The position numbers and the translations under genes were made by a program. A stretch of 16,286 bases of DNA, taken from assembly GCA_017475785.1 (NCBI GenBank), contig JAFVEX010000094.1:1-16286 (forward strand), in the 5' to 3' direction. Positions 8,073 to 14,826 of the stretch are shown one piece after another. The notes under the pieces are model-generated. The model worked only from the letters and a program-made list of their open reading frames with translations, was not told the DNA's origin and searched no databases. Every line of letters begins with the position of its first letter. Position 1 is the stretch's first letter. This DNA comes from Eubacterium sp. (lineage in GTDB: Bacteria > Bacillota_A > Clostridia > Lachnospirales > Lachnospiraceae).

Positions 8073-9877
8073 ACAAACATCCCTGCCAGAAAATGTGAAA
8101 CTTCCATGGTTTTTCCGTATCGCTTCCGCACAGCGCAAAGCTGCAGGAGGTCGCGCGCGCGAGTCATGCCTACATAGAGCATTCTCCGTTCTTCTTCCAG
8201 ATCCGCATCCAGCAGAGCCTTGTGCCACGGAATGATTCCTTCATTTACATCCGCGATAAACACCGACTGAAATTCCCTGCCTTTGGCGGCGTGGAGCGTC
8301 GCGATCGCGACGCCGCTGCCGGTTTGTTCTCTGCGGAGACGCTCGCGCATCTGCTCCATCTGGAGCTTCCAGGCGGAAAGATCACGGGCTCTTCTGGCAC
8401 TTTCCTTCAGCTCTTCCAGAACGTCCAGCAGCTCCTGCGGCTGCAGGCCGCGCTCTTCTGCGTGTGCTTTGAGCCATTCCCCGTAGCCGACTGCCGTCTG
8501 GATGTACTGAACGGCTCCGTAGGGCGGGAGTGCGGCGATTGCGCGCAGATCCTGCTCCAGGCGGAATATCCGGTCTCCCATCCAGTCCTTGTCCTCGTAA
8601 TAGTCATACAGCACTTCAAACGGAACCACTGCGTCCTGAAACGCGCGTCTGGACAGATAGCGGTTCGGCCGGTTACAGACCTGCAGAAAATCGCTCCGCC
8701 TTCTGCTTCCTGCCGCCAGCTCCATATACGCCAGCAGATCCTTCGCGATCCAGTGGTCAAAGATGCACGGGATCTGGTCGACCGCGTAAAACGGCACCTG
8801 TTCCGTGATCAGCTGCTCGATCACAGGGCGGCACCCCGCGTTTGTCCGGAACAAAACAGCGGTCTCCTCAGGCGGAATACCCTCTTTCACCAGCTGACGG
8901 ATCTCACGGACAATCCACGCAGCCTCCTCTGCAGGAGACTGGAACACCCGGAATCCCACCGGCTTTACCGGCCCTCTGGCAGACCGAAGCTGCTTCGCGA
9001 ACCGATGCCTGTTCGCGCTGATCAGCTGTCCGGATTTCTCCAGTATTTCGCTGCTGCAGCGGTAATTGATCTTCAGCGCCACCTGTTCAGAACCGGGATA
9101 CTGCTTTCTGAATCCCAGCATCATTTCCGGATTCGCTCCGCGAAATCGGTAGATGGACTGGTCATCGTCTCCGACAATGAACAGATTGTTCTCAGGAAGC
9201 GCCAGCATCCGGACTATTTCATACTGCATCGGAGAGATGTCCTGGAATTCATCGACGAGAATATACCGGAACTTCTCCTGCCAGCGGCGCAGTACATCCG
9301 GGCGCCGCAGAAACAGCGCGCGGCAGTTCCGGATAATGTCATCAAAATCCATGCGGCCGTTTTCGGCGAGATACGACTCATACTGCTCCCAGACCGCGCG
9401 GAACACCTCCTCCGGCATTGCCGGCGAGTAATAGTGCCGCGGCGTAATGCCGCTGCCCTTCAGAAAGCTGATCTCTCTGCCCACCTGCTCCGGCAGCTCT
9501 GCCTCTGTCACCGCGCCCTTCCACGCGTGCGTGACCAGCTCCGCAAGGAGCGCGTGACGCTCCCTTCCGCTCAGAATATTATTCGCGGGCAGATTGCACT
9601 CTGCCCGCAGAATTCCATAAAAGACACCGTGAAACGTTCCGACTGTGATGCCTGCGGCCTGCGGCCCCAGACCCTGACGGATCCTGCCCCGCATCTCGGC
9701 TGCGGCGGCACGCGTAAAAGTCACGACCAGAACAGACCCCGGCGATGTGCCGCTCTTTACCAGCCGGCAGGTCCGCGCCGTGATGACAGCCGTTTTGCCT
9801 GTGCCCGGCCCTGCCAGCACCTGCATCGGGCCGTCCTGATGCGCGACTGCCTTTTCCTGCGCCTCGTTATACTGCAT
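8069..9877 (-). CDS. UvrD/Rep/PcrA-like superfamily 1A DNA helicase (short form)
   Basis: A 602-residue ATP-dependent 3'-5' DNA helicase of the UvrD/PcrA type, likely acting in repair or fork maintenance. Motifs in order are: Q-like motif YNEAQEKAV (about 3-11), Walker A GPGTGKT (23-29), VDEFQD (208-213), GDDDQSIYRFRGA (236-248), NYRCS (271-275), TLHAAKGREF (527-536) and RRMLYVGMTRA (564-574). All are intact, so it should be active. It is about 120 residues shorter than PcrA, lacking the long C-terminal region. The ATG at 9877 lies 11 bases inside the end of gltX and its ribosome binding site is weak, so initiation may depend on coupling. The next gene, the zinc-finger protein, overlaps it by 4 bases. 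Substrate specificity cannot be read from the sequence. Confidence 0.92.
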   Translation of the reverse strand: MQYNEAQEKAVAHQDGPMQVLAGPGTGKTAVITARTCRLVKSGTSPGSVLVVTFTRAAAAEMRGRIRQGLGPQAAGITVGTFHGVFYGILRAECNLPANNILSGRERHALLAELVTHAWKGAVTEAELPEQVGREISFLKGSGITPRHYYSPAMPEEVFRAVWEQYESYLAENGRMDFDDIIRNCRALFLRRPDVLRRWQEKFRYILVDEFQDISPMQYEIVRMLALPENNLFIVGDDDQSIYRFRGANPEMMLGFRKQYPGSEQVALKINYRCSSEILEKSGQLISANRHRFAKQLRSARGPVKPVGFRVFQSPAEEAAWIVREIRQLVKEGIPPEETAVLFRTNAGCRPVIEQLITEQVPFYAVDQIPCIFDHWIAKDLLAYMELAAGSRRRSDFLQVCNRPNRYLSRRAFQDAVVPFEVLYDYYEDKDWMGDRIFRLEQDLRAIAALPPYGAVQYIQTAVGYGEWLKAHAEERGLQPQELLDVLEELKESARRARDLSAWKLQMEQMRERLRREQTGSGVAIATLHAAKGREFQSVFIADVNEGIIPWHKALLDADLEEERRMLYVGMTRARDLLQLCAVRKRYGKTMEVSHFLAGMFV

Positions 9878-11318
9878 GCAGACGCCCGATTCCGTCTCTG
9901 ATTCTGCGGAGGGACTCTTCCTTTCCGAGCACCTCCATAATGCCGGTCGCGCCGGCGGGCGTCGCAGCTTTTCCGGAGACAGCCGTGCGCAGCGGCCACA
10001 TGACGGTATTGACCTTCAGTTCCCGTTCGTCTGCGTAAGCCTTCAGCAGCGCAAACAGCGTATCATTGTCAAAGGATTCCGCCGCCTCCAGCAGCGGCAG
10101 CGTCTCCGTCAGAACCTGCAGAGCGCGCTCCGGCGTGCTTTTTGACTTCTTGTGCGTATACATTGCCGGGTCGTAATCCGGAAGCTCCGCAAAGAAATCT
10201 ATCTGCTCTGCAATGTCCGGGAACGTCTGAATCCTGCTCTTGACCATCTCCGCGACCTTCCGGCGGTCACACTGCGGAGGCAGCGCGGCGTCCAGATACG
10301 GAAGCGCGGCCTCGTAGAACGCCTCGTCATCCATCGCTTTGATATATTCTCCGTTCATCCAACGGAGCTTTGTCATATCGAACACAGCCGGCGACTTATT
10401 GATCCTGTGATAGTCAAACGCCTCGATCAGCTCCGGCATGGAAAACAGCTCCTGCTCCCCGGCCGGGCTCCAGCCCAGAAGGGCGACGTAGTTAACAACT
10501 GCCTCCGTCAGGAAGCCCTGCTCGATCAGATCCTCAAACGAGGCGTGGCCCGACCGCTTGGACAGCTTCGCGCCGTCCTCATTCGTGATCAGGGGACAGT
10601 GAATGTACGTTGGAATCTCCCAGCCGAACGCCTCGTACAGGCGGTTGTACTTGGGTGTGGAGGAGAGATACTCATTTCCCCGTACGACATGCGTGACACC
10701 CATCAGATGATCATCCACGACATTCGCAAAATTGTAGGTCGGATATCCGTCTGACTTGAGCAGGATCAGATCATCCAGCTCCTCGTTCGGCGCCGTGATC
10801 TCCCCGTAAATCTCATCCTGGAAAGAAGTGGTTCCCTCCAGGGGCATGTTGAACCGGATGACATACGGCCTGCCCTCCGCCAGATTTGCCTCAATCTCCG
10901 CCTTCGAGAGATGCAGACAGTGCTTGTCGTACGCCGAAATCTCCTTGCCCGCCACGATCCGCTTCAGCGAAGCAAGGCGTTCCTTTGTGCAGAAACAATA
11001 GTACGCGTCGCCCTGCTCCACAAGCTGCTCCGCGTACTTCCGGTAAATTCCCTGGCGGTACCGCTCACTCTGCACGTACGGGCCGACGCCGCCGTCCTTG
11101 TCAGGACCCTCGTCCGCGGTCAGGCCGGTCTTTTCCAGTGTCCGGTTGATGATCCCAAGCGCCTCCGGAACAAACCGCTCCTGGTCTGTGTCCTCGATGC
11201 GCAGCATGAAGGTTCCGCCGTCGTGCCTGGCAATCAGATAGGAATAAAGCGCCGTCCGCAGGTTGCCGACATGCATGCGGCCGGTCGGGCTCGGCGCAAA
11301 ACGTGTTTTGATGGTCAT
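9867..11318 (-). CDS. gltX: Glutamyl-tRNA synthetase
   Basis: GltX charges tRNA-Glu (and, in lineages without glutaminyl-tRNA synthetase, also tRNA-Gln) with glutamate. The 483-residue class I enzyme starts MTIKTRFAPSPTGRMHVGNL, where HVGN is the HIGH-type signature, and has KLSKRSGHASF, the KMSKS-type loop. IEDTDQERFV and the anticodon-binding C-terminal part are present and the length is normal. I chose the ATG at 11318, with GGAG 11 bases upstream; an in-frame GTG four codons earlier (11330) overlaps the GGAG and cannot use it as a ribosome binding site. Its end overlaps the helicase start by 11 bases. Whether it is discriminating for tRNA-Glu cannot be judged here. Confidence 0.96.
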   Translation of the reverse strand: MTIKTRFAPSPTGRMHVGNLRTALYSYLIARHDGGTFMLRIEDTDQERFVPEALGIINRTLEKTGLTADEGPDKDGGVGPYVQSERYRQGIYRKYAEQLVEQGDAYYCFCTKERLASLKRIVAGKEISAYDKHCLHLSKAEIEANLAEGRPYVIRFNMPLEGTTSFQDEIYGEITAPNEELDDLILLKSDGYPTYNFANVVDDHLMGVTHVVRGNEYLSSTPKYNRLYEAFGWEIPTYIHCPLITNEDGAKLSKRSGHASFEDLIEQGFLTEAVVNYVALLGWSPAGEQELFSMPELIEAFDYHRINKSPAVFDMTKLRWMNGEYIKAMDDEAFYEAALPYLDAALPPQCDRRKVAEMVKSRIQTFPDIAEQIDFFAELPDYDPAMYTHKKSKSTPERALQVLTETLPLLEAAESFDNDTLFALLKAYADERELKVNTVMWPLRTAVSGKAATPAGATGIMEVLGKEESLRRIRDGIGRLHAV

Positions 11319-11354
11319 ATATTCTGTCACTCCTTTACGTTGTTAATTTTTGCT

Positions 11355-12092
11355 TCAGTGTGCTTCCCCTTCCGGGTATGCCTCCTGCAGGATCTCCTCG
11401 ATCGAATCACCTATGCAGACACAGTCCGCCTTGCGGTCCGTATAATGCGGCTCCGTGTTGACCAGCGCGATTTTTTCTCCGTTGAAATAGCGCGCCATGG
11501 AGCCGAGTCTGGAACTCAGGTTGCAGCCGATCACCAGCAGGACGTCCGCGCAGGAAATCACCTCTGCCGCGCGGGTCATCACCGCGGAATCCAGCATCTC
11601 TCCGGCCAGAACGACGCCCGGGTGAATCAGCGCGCCGCAGTCCTCGCATTTTGGGAGCGGCGTGTGCTCCAGAATGTATTCTGCCGAATAAATTCTCCCG
11701 CAGCGCGGACATTTATTCTGGTCAATCTCTCCGTACAGATGAATCACATTTTTGCAGCCCGCGCGCTTCGAGGCGTTAAAAAAGCCCCGCGTGACGATCG
11801 CCGTCAGCCTGCCGTCATCCTCCATTCTCTTGAGAAGGTAGTTGACCGGCCCGGGTTCTCCGCGCTTTTTCAATACTTCTTCCCGGTAAAACTCAAAAAA
11901 TCTTGCCGGGCGGTTGTGATAGAAGGTCGTCGAAAAGATTTCATCCGGGGAAAGCCCGTACTTCTGCTCAATATCGTAGATGAAGTCCTTCTGATAGAAT
12001 TCGCTGCCCTTTTTTGCCCAGGAAGCGCGTCCCTGCAGGCATACGACATTATGGCTGTTTTCCAGTATTTCCTTCAAGTATCGGATACTCAT
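11355..12092 (-). CDS. Degenerate Sir2-family (sirtuin-like) protein, probably inactive as a deacetylase
   Basis: A 245-residue protein with the sirtuin layout and a zinc ribbon of four cysteines (C128-x2-C131 and C149-x2-C152). The standard active-site elements are altered. The NAD-loop GAGxS...GIPxFR appears as QGRASWAKKGSEFY (20-33). The usual TQNID reads TRGFF (101-105), losing the Asn and Asp. The catalytic His of ELHG is replaced by Tyr in HLYG (118-121). GEMLD (164-168) and VIGCNL (187-192, in place of GTSL) remain recognisable. These changes argue against normal NAD-dependent deacetylation, and related divergent sirtuins seem to occur in Clostridia (from memory). It starts at an ATG with AGGAG seven bases upstream, inside the last 44 bases of ftsW. 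It may have a non-enzymatic, structural or nucleotide-binding role. Confidence 0.85.
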   Translation of the reverse strand: MSIRYLKEILENSHNVVCLQGRASWAKKGSEFYQKDFIYDIEQKYGLSPDEIFSTTFYHNRPARFFEFYREEVLKKRGEPGPVNYLLKRMEDDGRLTAIVTRGFFNASKRAGCKNVIHLYGEIDQNKCPRCGRIYSAEYILEHTPLPKCEDCGALIHPGVVLAGEMLDSAVMTRAAEVISCADVLLVIGCNLSSRLGSMARYFNGEKIALVNTEPHYTDRKADCVCIGDSIEEILQEAYPEGEAH

Positions 12093-13272
12093 CGCTCTCT
12101 CCTTCCTCTGAAATTTCTATCTGCCGCGCGACGCTGAGCGCGACGCCGATCTCAAGCATCAAAAAGATTACCGATGTTCCGCCGTAGCTGACAAACGGCA
12201 GCGTGACGCCAGTTGTCGGAATGATATTCAGGACGACACAGATATTCAGAATTACCTGCAGTGAAATATGCGCGAAAATACCGCTCACCGCAAGGGTTCC
12301 GAACAGATCCGGCGCGTTCTGCGCGATCACAAAAAGCCGGTACAGCAGATAGCCGAAAAGTATCAGCAGTAGAATCGCGCCAAACAGCCCAAGCTCCTCA
12401 CAGATAATCGAGAAAATCATATCATTCTGGGCTTCCGGGATTGTAGACAGCTTCTGCGTGCTGTTTCCGAGGCCTTTTCCAAAAAAGCCGCCGGAACCAA
12501 TCGCGTACAGGCCCTGCATCACCTGATACCCTCCGGTTGACAGATGTCCTTCCGGGTCGCGCCAGACCAGGATACGCTGCAGGCGGAACCGTCCACTCGT
12601 CTGATACCGCGTCACCAGCACATGTACGAGGTATGCCACGCCGCCCGCGCCAGCACCCGCGACGAGGACAAACGGCGCGGTCTTCGGGTGCGCGAGAAAA
12701 ATAACCAGCACGGAAATGCCGAAGATAATCAGGCCTGTGCTCAGGTTATCCGTCAGGTAGTACGCGCCGAATGCCTGCAGACCGCCGAACAGCATCAGCA
12801 CGATGACTGCGCGGAACGAGCGCATCTGCCGCCCCATTTTTATGATCACATACGGCAGAAACAGGCAGACCGCTATCTTGGCCAGCTCAGAGGGCTGGAA
12901 CTGAATCCCGCCGAGATTCAGCCAGCGGCGCGCGCCATTTACCGTGACGCCAAACGGGGTGTACCGTACCATCGCCATCAGCACGAGCGCCAGCAGGAAG
13001 AAATATGGAGAAAGAACCATGTAGACATGATAATTGATCCGCGCGGCGATCAGTGTAAAAATAATCGCGATCGCCGAGAAGATTGCCTGGCGGCGGAAAT
13101 AATACATGTCATCCCCGAGTCCTGTCACACTGCCGGCTTCATAAGAACTGGCGCTGTACAGCATGACCAGCCCGAAACAAATCAGAATGATCACGACTGC
13201 AAGCAAATTATAATCATAATAACCAGAGCGCCTCTGCCTGCTGCGCTGACGCGTCTGCTTCCCCTTTGCCAT
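12049..13272 (-). CDS. ftsW: FtsW/RodA/SpoVE-family SEDS peptidoglycan glycosyltransferase
   Basis: A 407-residue SEDS-family polymerase that polymerises lipid II into glycan strands with a partner class B penicillin-binding protein. It has about ten hydrophobic segments, the FQPSEL block near residue 126, and the motif running from GKGLGNSTQKL through IPEAQND (about 278-284) to EELGLFG; the Asp of QND aligns with the catalytic Asp of FtsW/RodA. The N-terminus is basic (KGKQTRQRSRQRR) and cytoplasmic, and the C-terminal tail is acidic. I chose the ATG at 13272 with GGGGAG six bases upstream; an in-frame ATG at 13305 would lie too near the promoter start site. It heads the long operon. Its last 44 bases overlap the sirtuin gene. 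Assigning it to FtsW and not SpoVE or RodA rests on family resemblance, as no division genes lie beside it. Confidence 0.88.
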   Translation of the reverse strand: MAKGKQTRQRSRQRRSGYYDYNLLAVVIILICFGLVMLYSASSYEAGSVTGLGDDMYYFRRQAIFSAIAIIFTLIAARINYHVYMVLSPYFFLLALVLMAMVRYTPFGVTVNGARRWLNLGGIQFQPSELAKIAVCLFLPYVIIKMGRQMRSFRAVIVLMLFGGLQAFGAYYLTDNLSTGLIIFGISVLVIFLAHPKTAPFVLVAGAGAGGVAYLVHVLVTRYQTSGRFRLQRILVWRDPEGHLSTGGYQVMQGLYAIGSGGFFGKGLGNSTQKLSTIPEAQNDMIFSIICEELGLFGAILLLILFGYLLYRLFVIAQNAPDLFGTLAVSGIFAHISLQVILNICVVLNIIPTTGVTLPFVSYGGTSVIFLMLEIGVALSVARQIEISEEGESDEYPILEGNTGKQP

Positions 13273-13314
13273 GAAGTTCTCCCCTTGAATAATGATCCCA
13301 TTCATCCAATTGTT

Positions 13315-13343
13315 ATTCTAGCACAGACAGGTTTCCTTTTCAA
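13315..13343 (-). promoter_or_regulatory. Sigma-A-type promoter for ftsW and the downstream operon
   Basis: Read on the minus strand, TTGAAA (13343-13338) is separated by 17 bases from TAGAAT (13320-13315), and TG-C immediately before the -10 gives an extended -10 (TGCTAGAAT). Transcription should start near 13308, about 36 bases before the ftsW ATG. The upstream gene rpsR is closed by a terminator, so this is likely the main entry point of the ftsW-to-tmcAL run. Confidence 0.8.
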
Positions 13344-13394
13344 TGATGTTGCCGGTGGGTTTTGCATTCGCCTGCCGCACAAAGCAATCAAGCG

Positions 13395-13428
13395 CAAAAA
13401 AACCGCCACACCATTCTGGTGTGACGGT
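13395..13428 (-). terminator. Intrinsic terminator after rpsR
   Basis: On the minus strand the arms ACCGTCACACCA (13428-13417) and TGGTGTGGCGGT (13413-13402) pair over 12 positions, including one G-U, around a 3-base GAA loop. Seven Ts follow (13401-13395). It lies 39 bases past the rpsR stop and separates rpsF-rpsR from ftsW. It is a textbook Rho-independent terminator. Confidence 0.92.
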
Positions 13429-13466
13429 CGTTCTTTACGCAATTTGCGCCCGGTCGGCGCTGGTGA

Positions 13467-13724
13467 TCAATCCTCTTCGTACGGCAGAATCGCCATGTGG
13501 CGGGCACGCTTAACCGCAACTGTAATCGCGCGCTGATGCTTTGCGCAGTTGCCTGTCACGCGGCGCGGAAGGATTTTGCCGCGCTCAGAGATGTATCTCC
13601 GGAGCTTTGCGGCGTCCTTGTAGCTGATGCAGTTATCTTTTCCGCAGAATACGCAGACTTTTCTTCTTCTTCTCGGTGCTCTTCTTCTGGAGCGGAACTC
13701 CTCACGATCATTGTTGTAAGCCAT
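13467..13724 (-). CDS. rpsR: Small ribosomal subunit protein bS18
   Basis: An 85-residue S18, a component of the 30S platform that binds 16S rRNA as a heterodimer with S6. The start is [20 protein letters not shown], then [11 protein letters not shown] (C24, C27, C32), and C60 with H63 in NCAKHQR; the CxxC and CxxH pair point to the zinc-binding C+ form. [14 protein letters not shown] and [18 protein letters not shown] are standard. The ATG follows the rpsF stop directly (TAAATG), and AGGAGG sits inside the end of rpsF, so translation is coupled. The intervening ssb gene seen in many Firmicutes is absent. The terminator lies 39 bases downstream. Confidence 0.97.
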   Translation of the reverse strand: MAYNNDREEFRSRRRAPRRRRKVCVFCGKDNCISYKDAAKLRRYISERGKILPRRVTGNCAKHQRAITVAVKRARHMAILPYEED

Positions 13725-14087
13725 TTATGCTTCCTCCTTTTCTGTTTCTTCTGCCGGTGCTTCTTCAGCATCTGCTTCCTGCTCTGCAGCAGCCGCTGCC
13801 TCTTCGTCCTGGCGGACGATCAGGAAACGCAGCACATAATCCATGATACGGACATGACTCTCAATCTCTGCCGGTGCAGTCGGCTCAGCGTCAAACTGGA
13901 TGAAGTAATAATAGCCATCACGCTCATGCTGGATCTCGTAGGCCAGTCTCTTTCTGCCCCACTCTTCCACGTTTGTGATCACGCCTTCGTAGCGGGTCAC
14001 AAACCCTTTTGCCTTCTCGACGACTTCGTTTCTTGCCGCGTCCTCGAGCTTTGCACTCACAACGAGTGCCAGTGCATACTTGTTCAT
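13725..14087 (-). CDS. rpsF: Small ribosomal subunit protein bS6
   Basis: A 120-residue S6 of the 30S platform, which binds S18. MNKYALALVVSAKLEDAARN begins the fold, with EEWGRKRLAYEIQHERDGYYYFIQFDAEP and VRIMDYVLRFLIVR following. The last 27 residues (from about 94) are an Ala/Glu-rich acidic extension not needed for the fold. I chose the ATG at 14087 with AGGAGG ten bases upstream; the longer frame from 14189 would lie in the promoter and leader. rpsR follows with no gap. The S6:S18 complex is known to repress its own mRNA in many bacteria, and the 5' leader here has two hairpins that could serve this (see the regulatory entry). Confidence 0.97.
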   Translation of the reverse strand: MNKYALALVVSAKLEDAARNEVVEKAKGFVTRYEGVITNVEEWGRKRLAYEIQHERDGYYYFIQFDAEPTAPAEIESHVRIMDYVLRFLIVRQDEEAAAAAEQEADAEEAPAEETEKEEA

Positions 14088-14112
14088 CTTTCTTCCTCCT
14101 TTTGGACTGTTG

Positions 14113-14152
14113 GCCTCCCGACGCAGCGGGAAGCAAGGCTGTGATTTCTCAC
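14113..14152 (-). promoter_or_regulatory. Structured rpsF leader (candidate S6:S18 autoregulatory RNA)
   Basis: The rpsF transcript should have a leader of about 67 bases. Read 5'-3', it contains GTGA-GAAA-TCAC (14152-14141), a 4-pair GNRA-loop hairpin. Next is GCC(TTGCT)TCCCG-CTGCGT-CGGGAGGC (14139-14113), 8 pairs with a 5-base bulge, ending 25 bases before the ATG. Autoregulatory leaders that bind S6:S18 through a CCG-containing structure are known in many bacteria; here CCG lies in the stem. Match to the published consensus is not proven. Confidence 0.5.
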
Positions 14153-14160
14153 GAGCACTT

Positions 14161-14189
14161 AGTTTATCATAAAACGCTGTTACTTTCAA
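14161..14189 (-). promoter_or_regulatory. Sigma-A-type promoter for rpsF-rpsR
   Basis: On the minus strand TTGAAA (14189-14184) and TAAACT (14166-14161) are separated by exactly 17 bases. Transcription should start near 14154, giving a leader of about 67 bases before the rpsF ATG. It is the only good candidate in the intergenic region on this strand. Confidence 0.7.
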
Positions 14190-14306
14190 TGGGTTTTTTA
14201 ATTTCCTGAATATTCTTAATTACTTGCGATTCAGTTTTGAAACATGTTTAATTGTTCAGAAAATTAGTCGTTAATAACTATTTTTTTTGAAAATAATACT
14301 TGCTAT

Positions 14307-14554
<248 letters not shown>

Positions 14555-14571
14555 TAAAAAATAATTTTGCG

Positions 14572-14607
14572 AAAAAAACTGCCGCGCACACGCGCGGCAG
14601 TTTTTTT
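14572..14607. terminator. Bidirectional intrinsic terminator
   Basis: AAAAAAA (14572-14578), CTGCCGCGC (14579-14587), loop ACAC, GCGCGGCAG (14592-14600), TTTTTTT (14601-14607). The 9-pair GC-rich stem is flanked by A7 and T7, so it works from either side. It ends the ferredoxin transcript 17 bases past its stop, and can also stop transcripts from the DUF1846 gene on the minus strand. Confidence 0.93.
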
Positions 14608-14680
14608 ATATGATAGGAGAGTACTCTGTTTCAGGGTTTTTCCTGTTATATAAAAGGCTGCGGGATGACAGGGGCAGCGG

Positions 14681-14802
14681 CGGCGCATGACGTCCAGTGG
14701 ACGTCTGGTTCTGCGCCGACCGAAGCGAAGCGTAGACATGCGCACGCTGCTGCAAGGAAGATGTCACCTGTCGGTGACCAGCAGCGGCGCGCTTTCGCGC
14801 GC
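14681..14802. other. Hairpin-rich intergenic block downstream of the DUF1846 gene
   Basis: In the 219-base gap (14608-14826) three hairpins stand in a row. The first is two-tier: CGGCGCA (14681-14687) pairs with TGCGCCG (14712-14718) and encloses GACGTCC-AGT-GGACGTC (14689-14705). The second is GTCACC-TGTC-GGTGAC (14763-14778). The third is GCGCGC-TTTC-GCGCGC (14787-14802), whose loop is GAAA, a GNRA tetraloop, on the minus strand. No credible coding frame was seen. The minus-strand GNRA loop fits a structured 3' untranslated region or small RNA from the DUF1846 transcript. A repeated palindromic element is the main alternative. Confidence 0.5.
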
Positions 14803-14826
14803 AGCGGCACTGTGATTCGCCTGCAG

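Noticed and set aside
8222..9901. 559-codon open frame on the plus strand, antisense to the helicase
   Set aside because: It mirrors the helicase gene codon structure, has no recognisable motifs or ribosome binding site, and the minus-strand frame carries all helicase motifs. Long antisense frames are common in GC-rich genes.
11319..11330. Upstream GTG as the gltX start
   Set aside because: The GTG overlaps the GGAG needed for ribosome binding. The ATG at 11318 gives the conserved N-terminus with usable spacing.
10911..12137. 408-codon plus-strand frame across gltX, the sirtuin-like gene and ftsW
   Set aside because: It spans three clear genes on the opposite strand and shows no domain, so it is a shadow frame.
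12544..13536. 330-codon plus-strand frame antisense to ftsW and crossing its promoter
   Set aside because: It crosses the rpsR terminator and the ftsW promoter and is rich in His/Arg/Gln, as expected of an antisense of a membrane-protein gene.
14088..14189. N-terminal extension of rpsF from 14189
   Set aside because: It would lie in the promoter and leader hairpins, is not seen in S6 proteins, and the ATG at 14087 has a strong AGGAGG.
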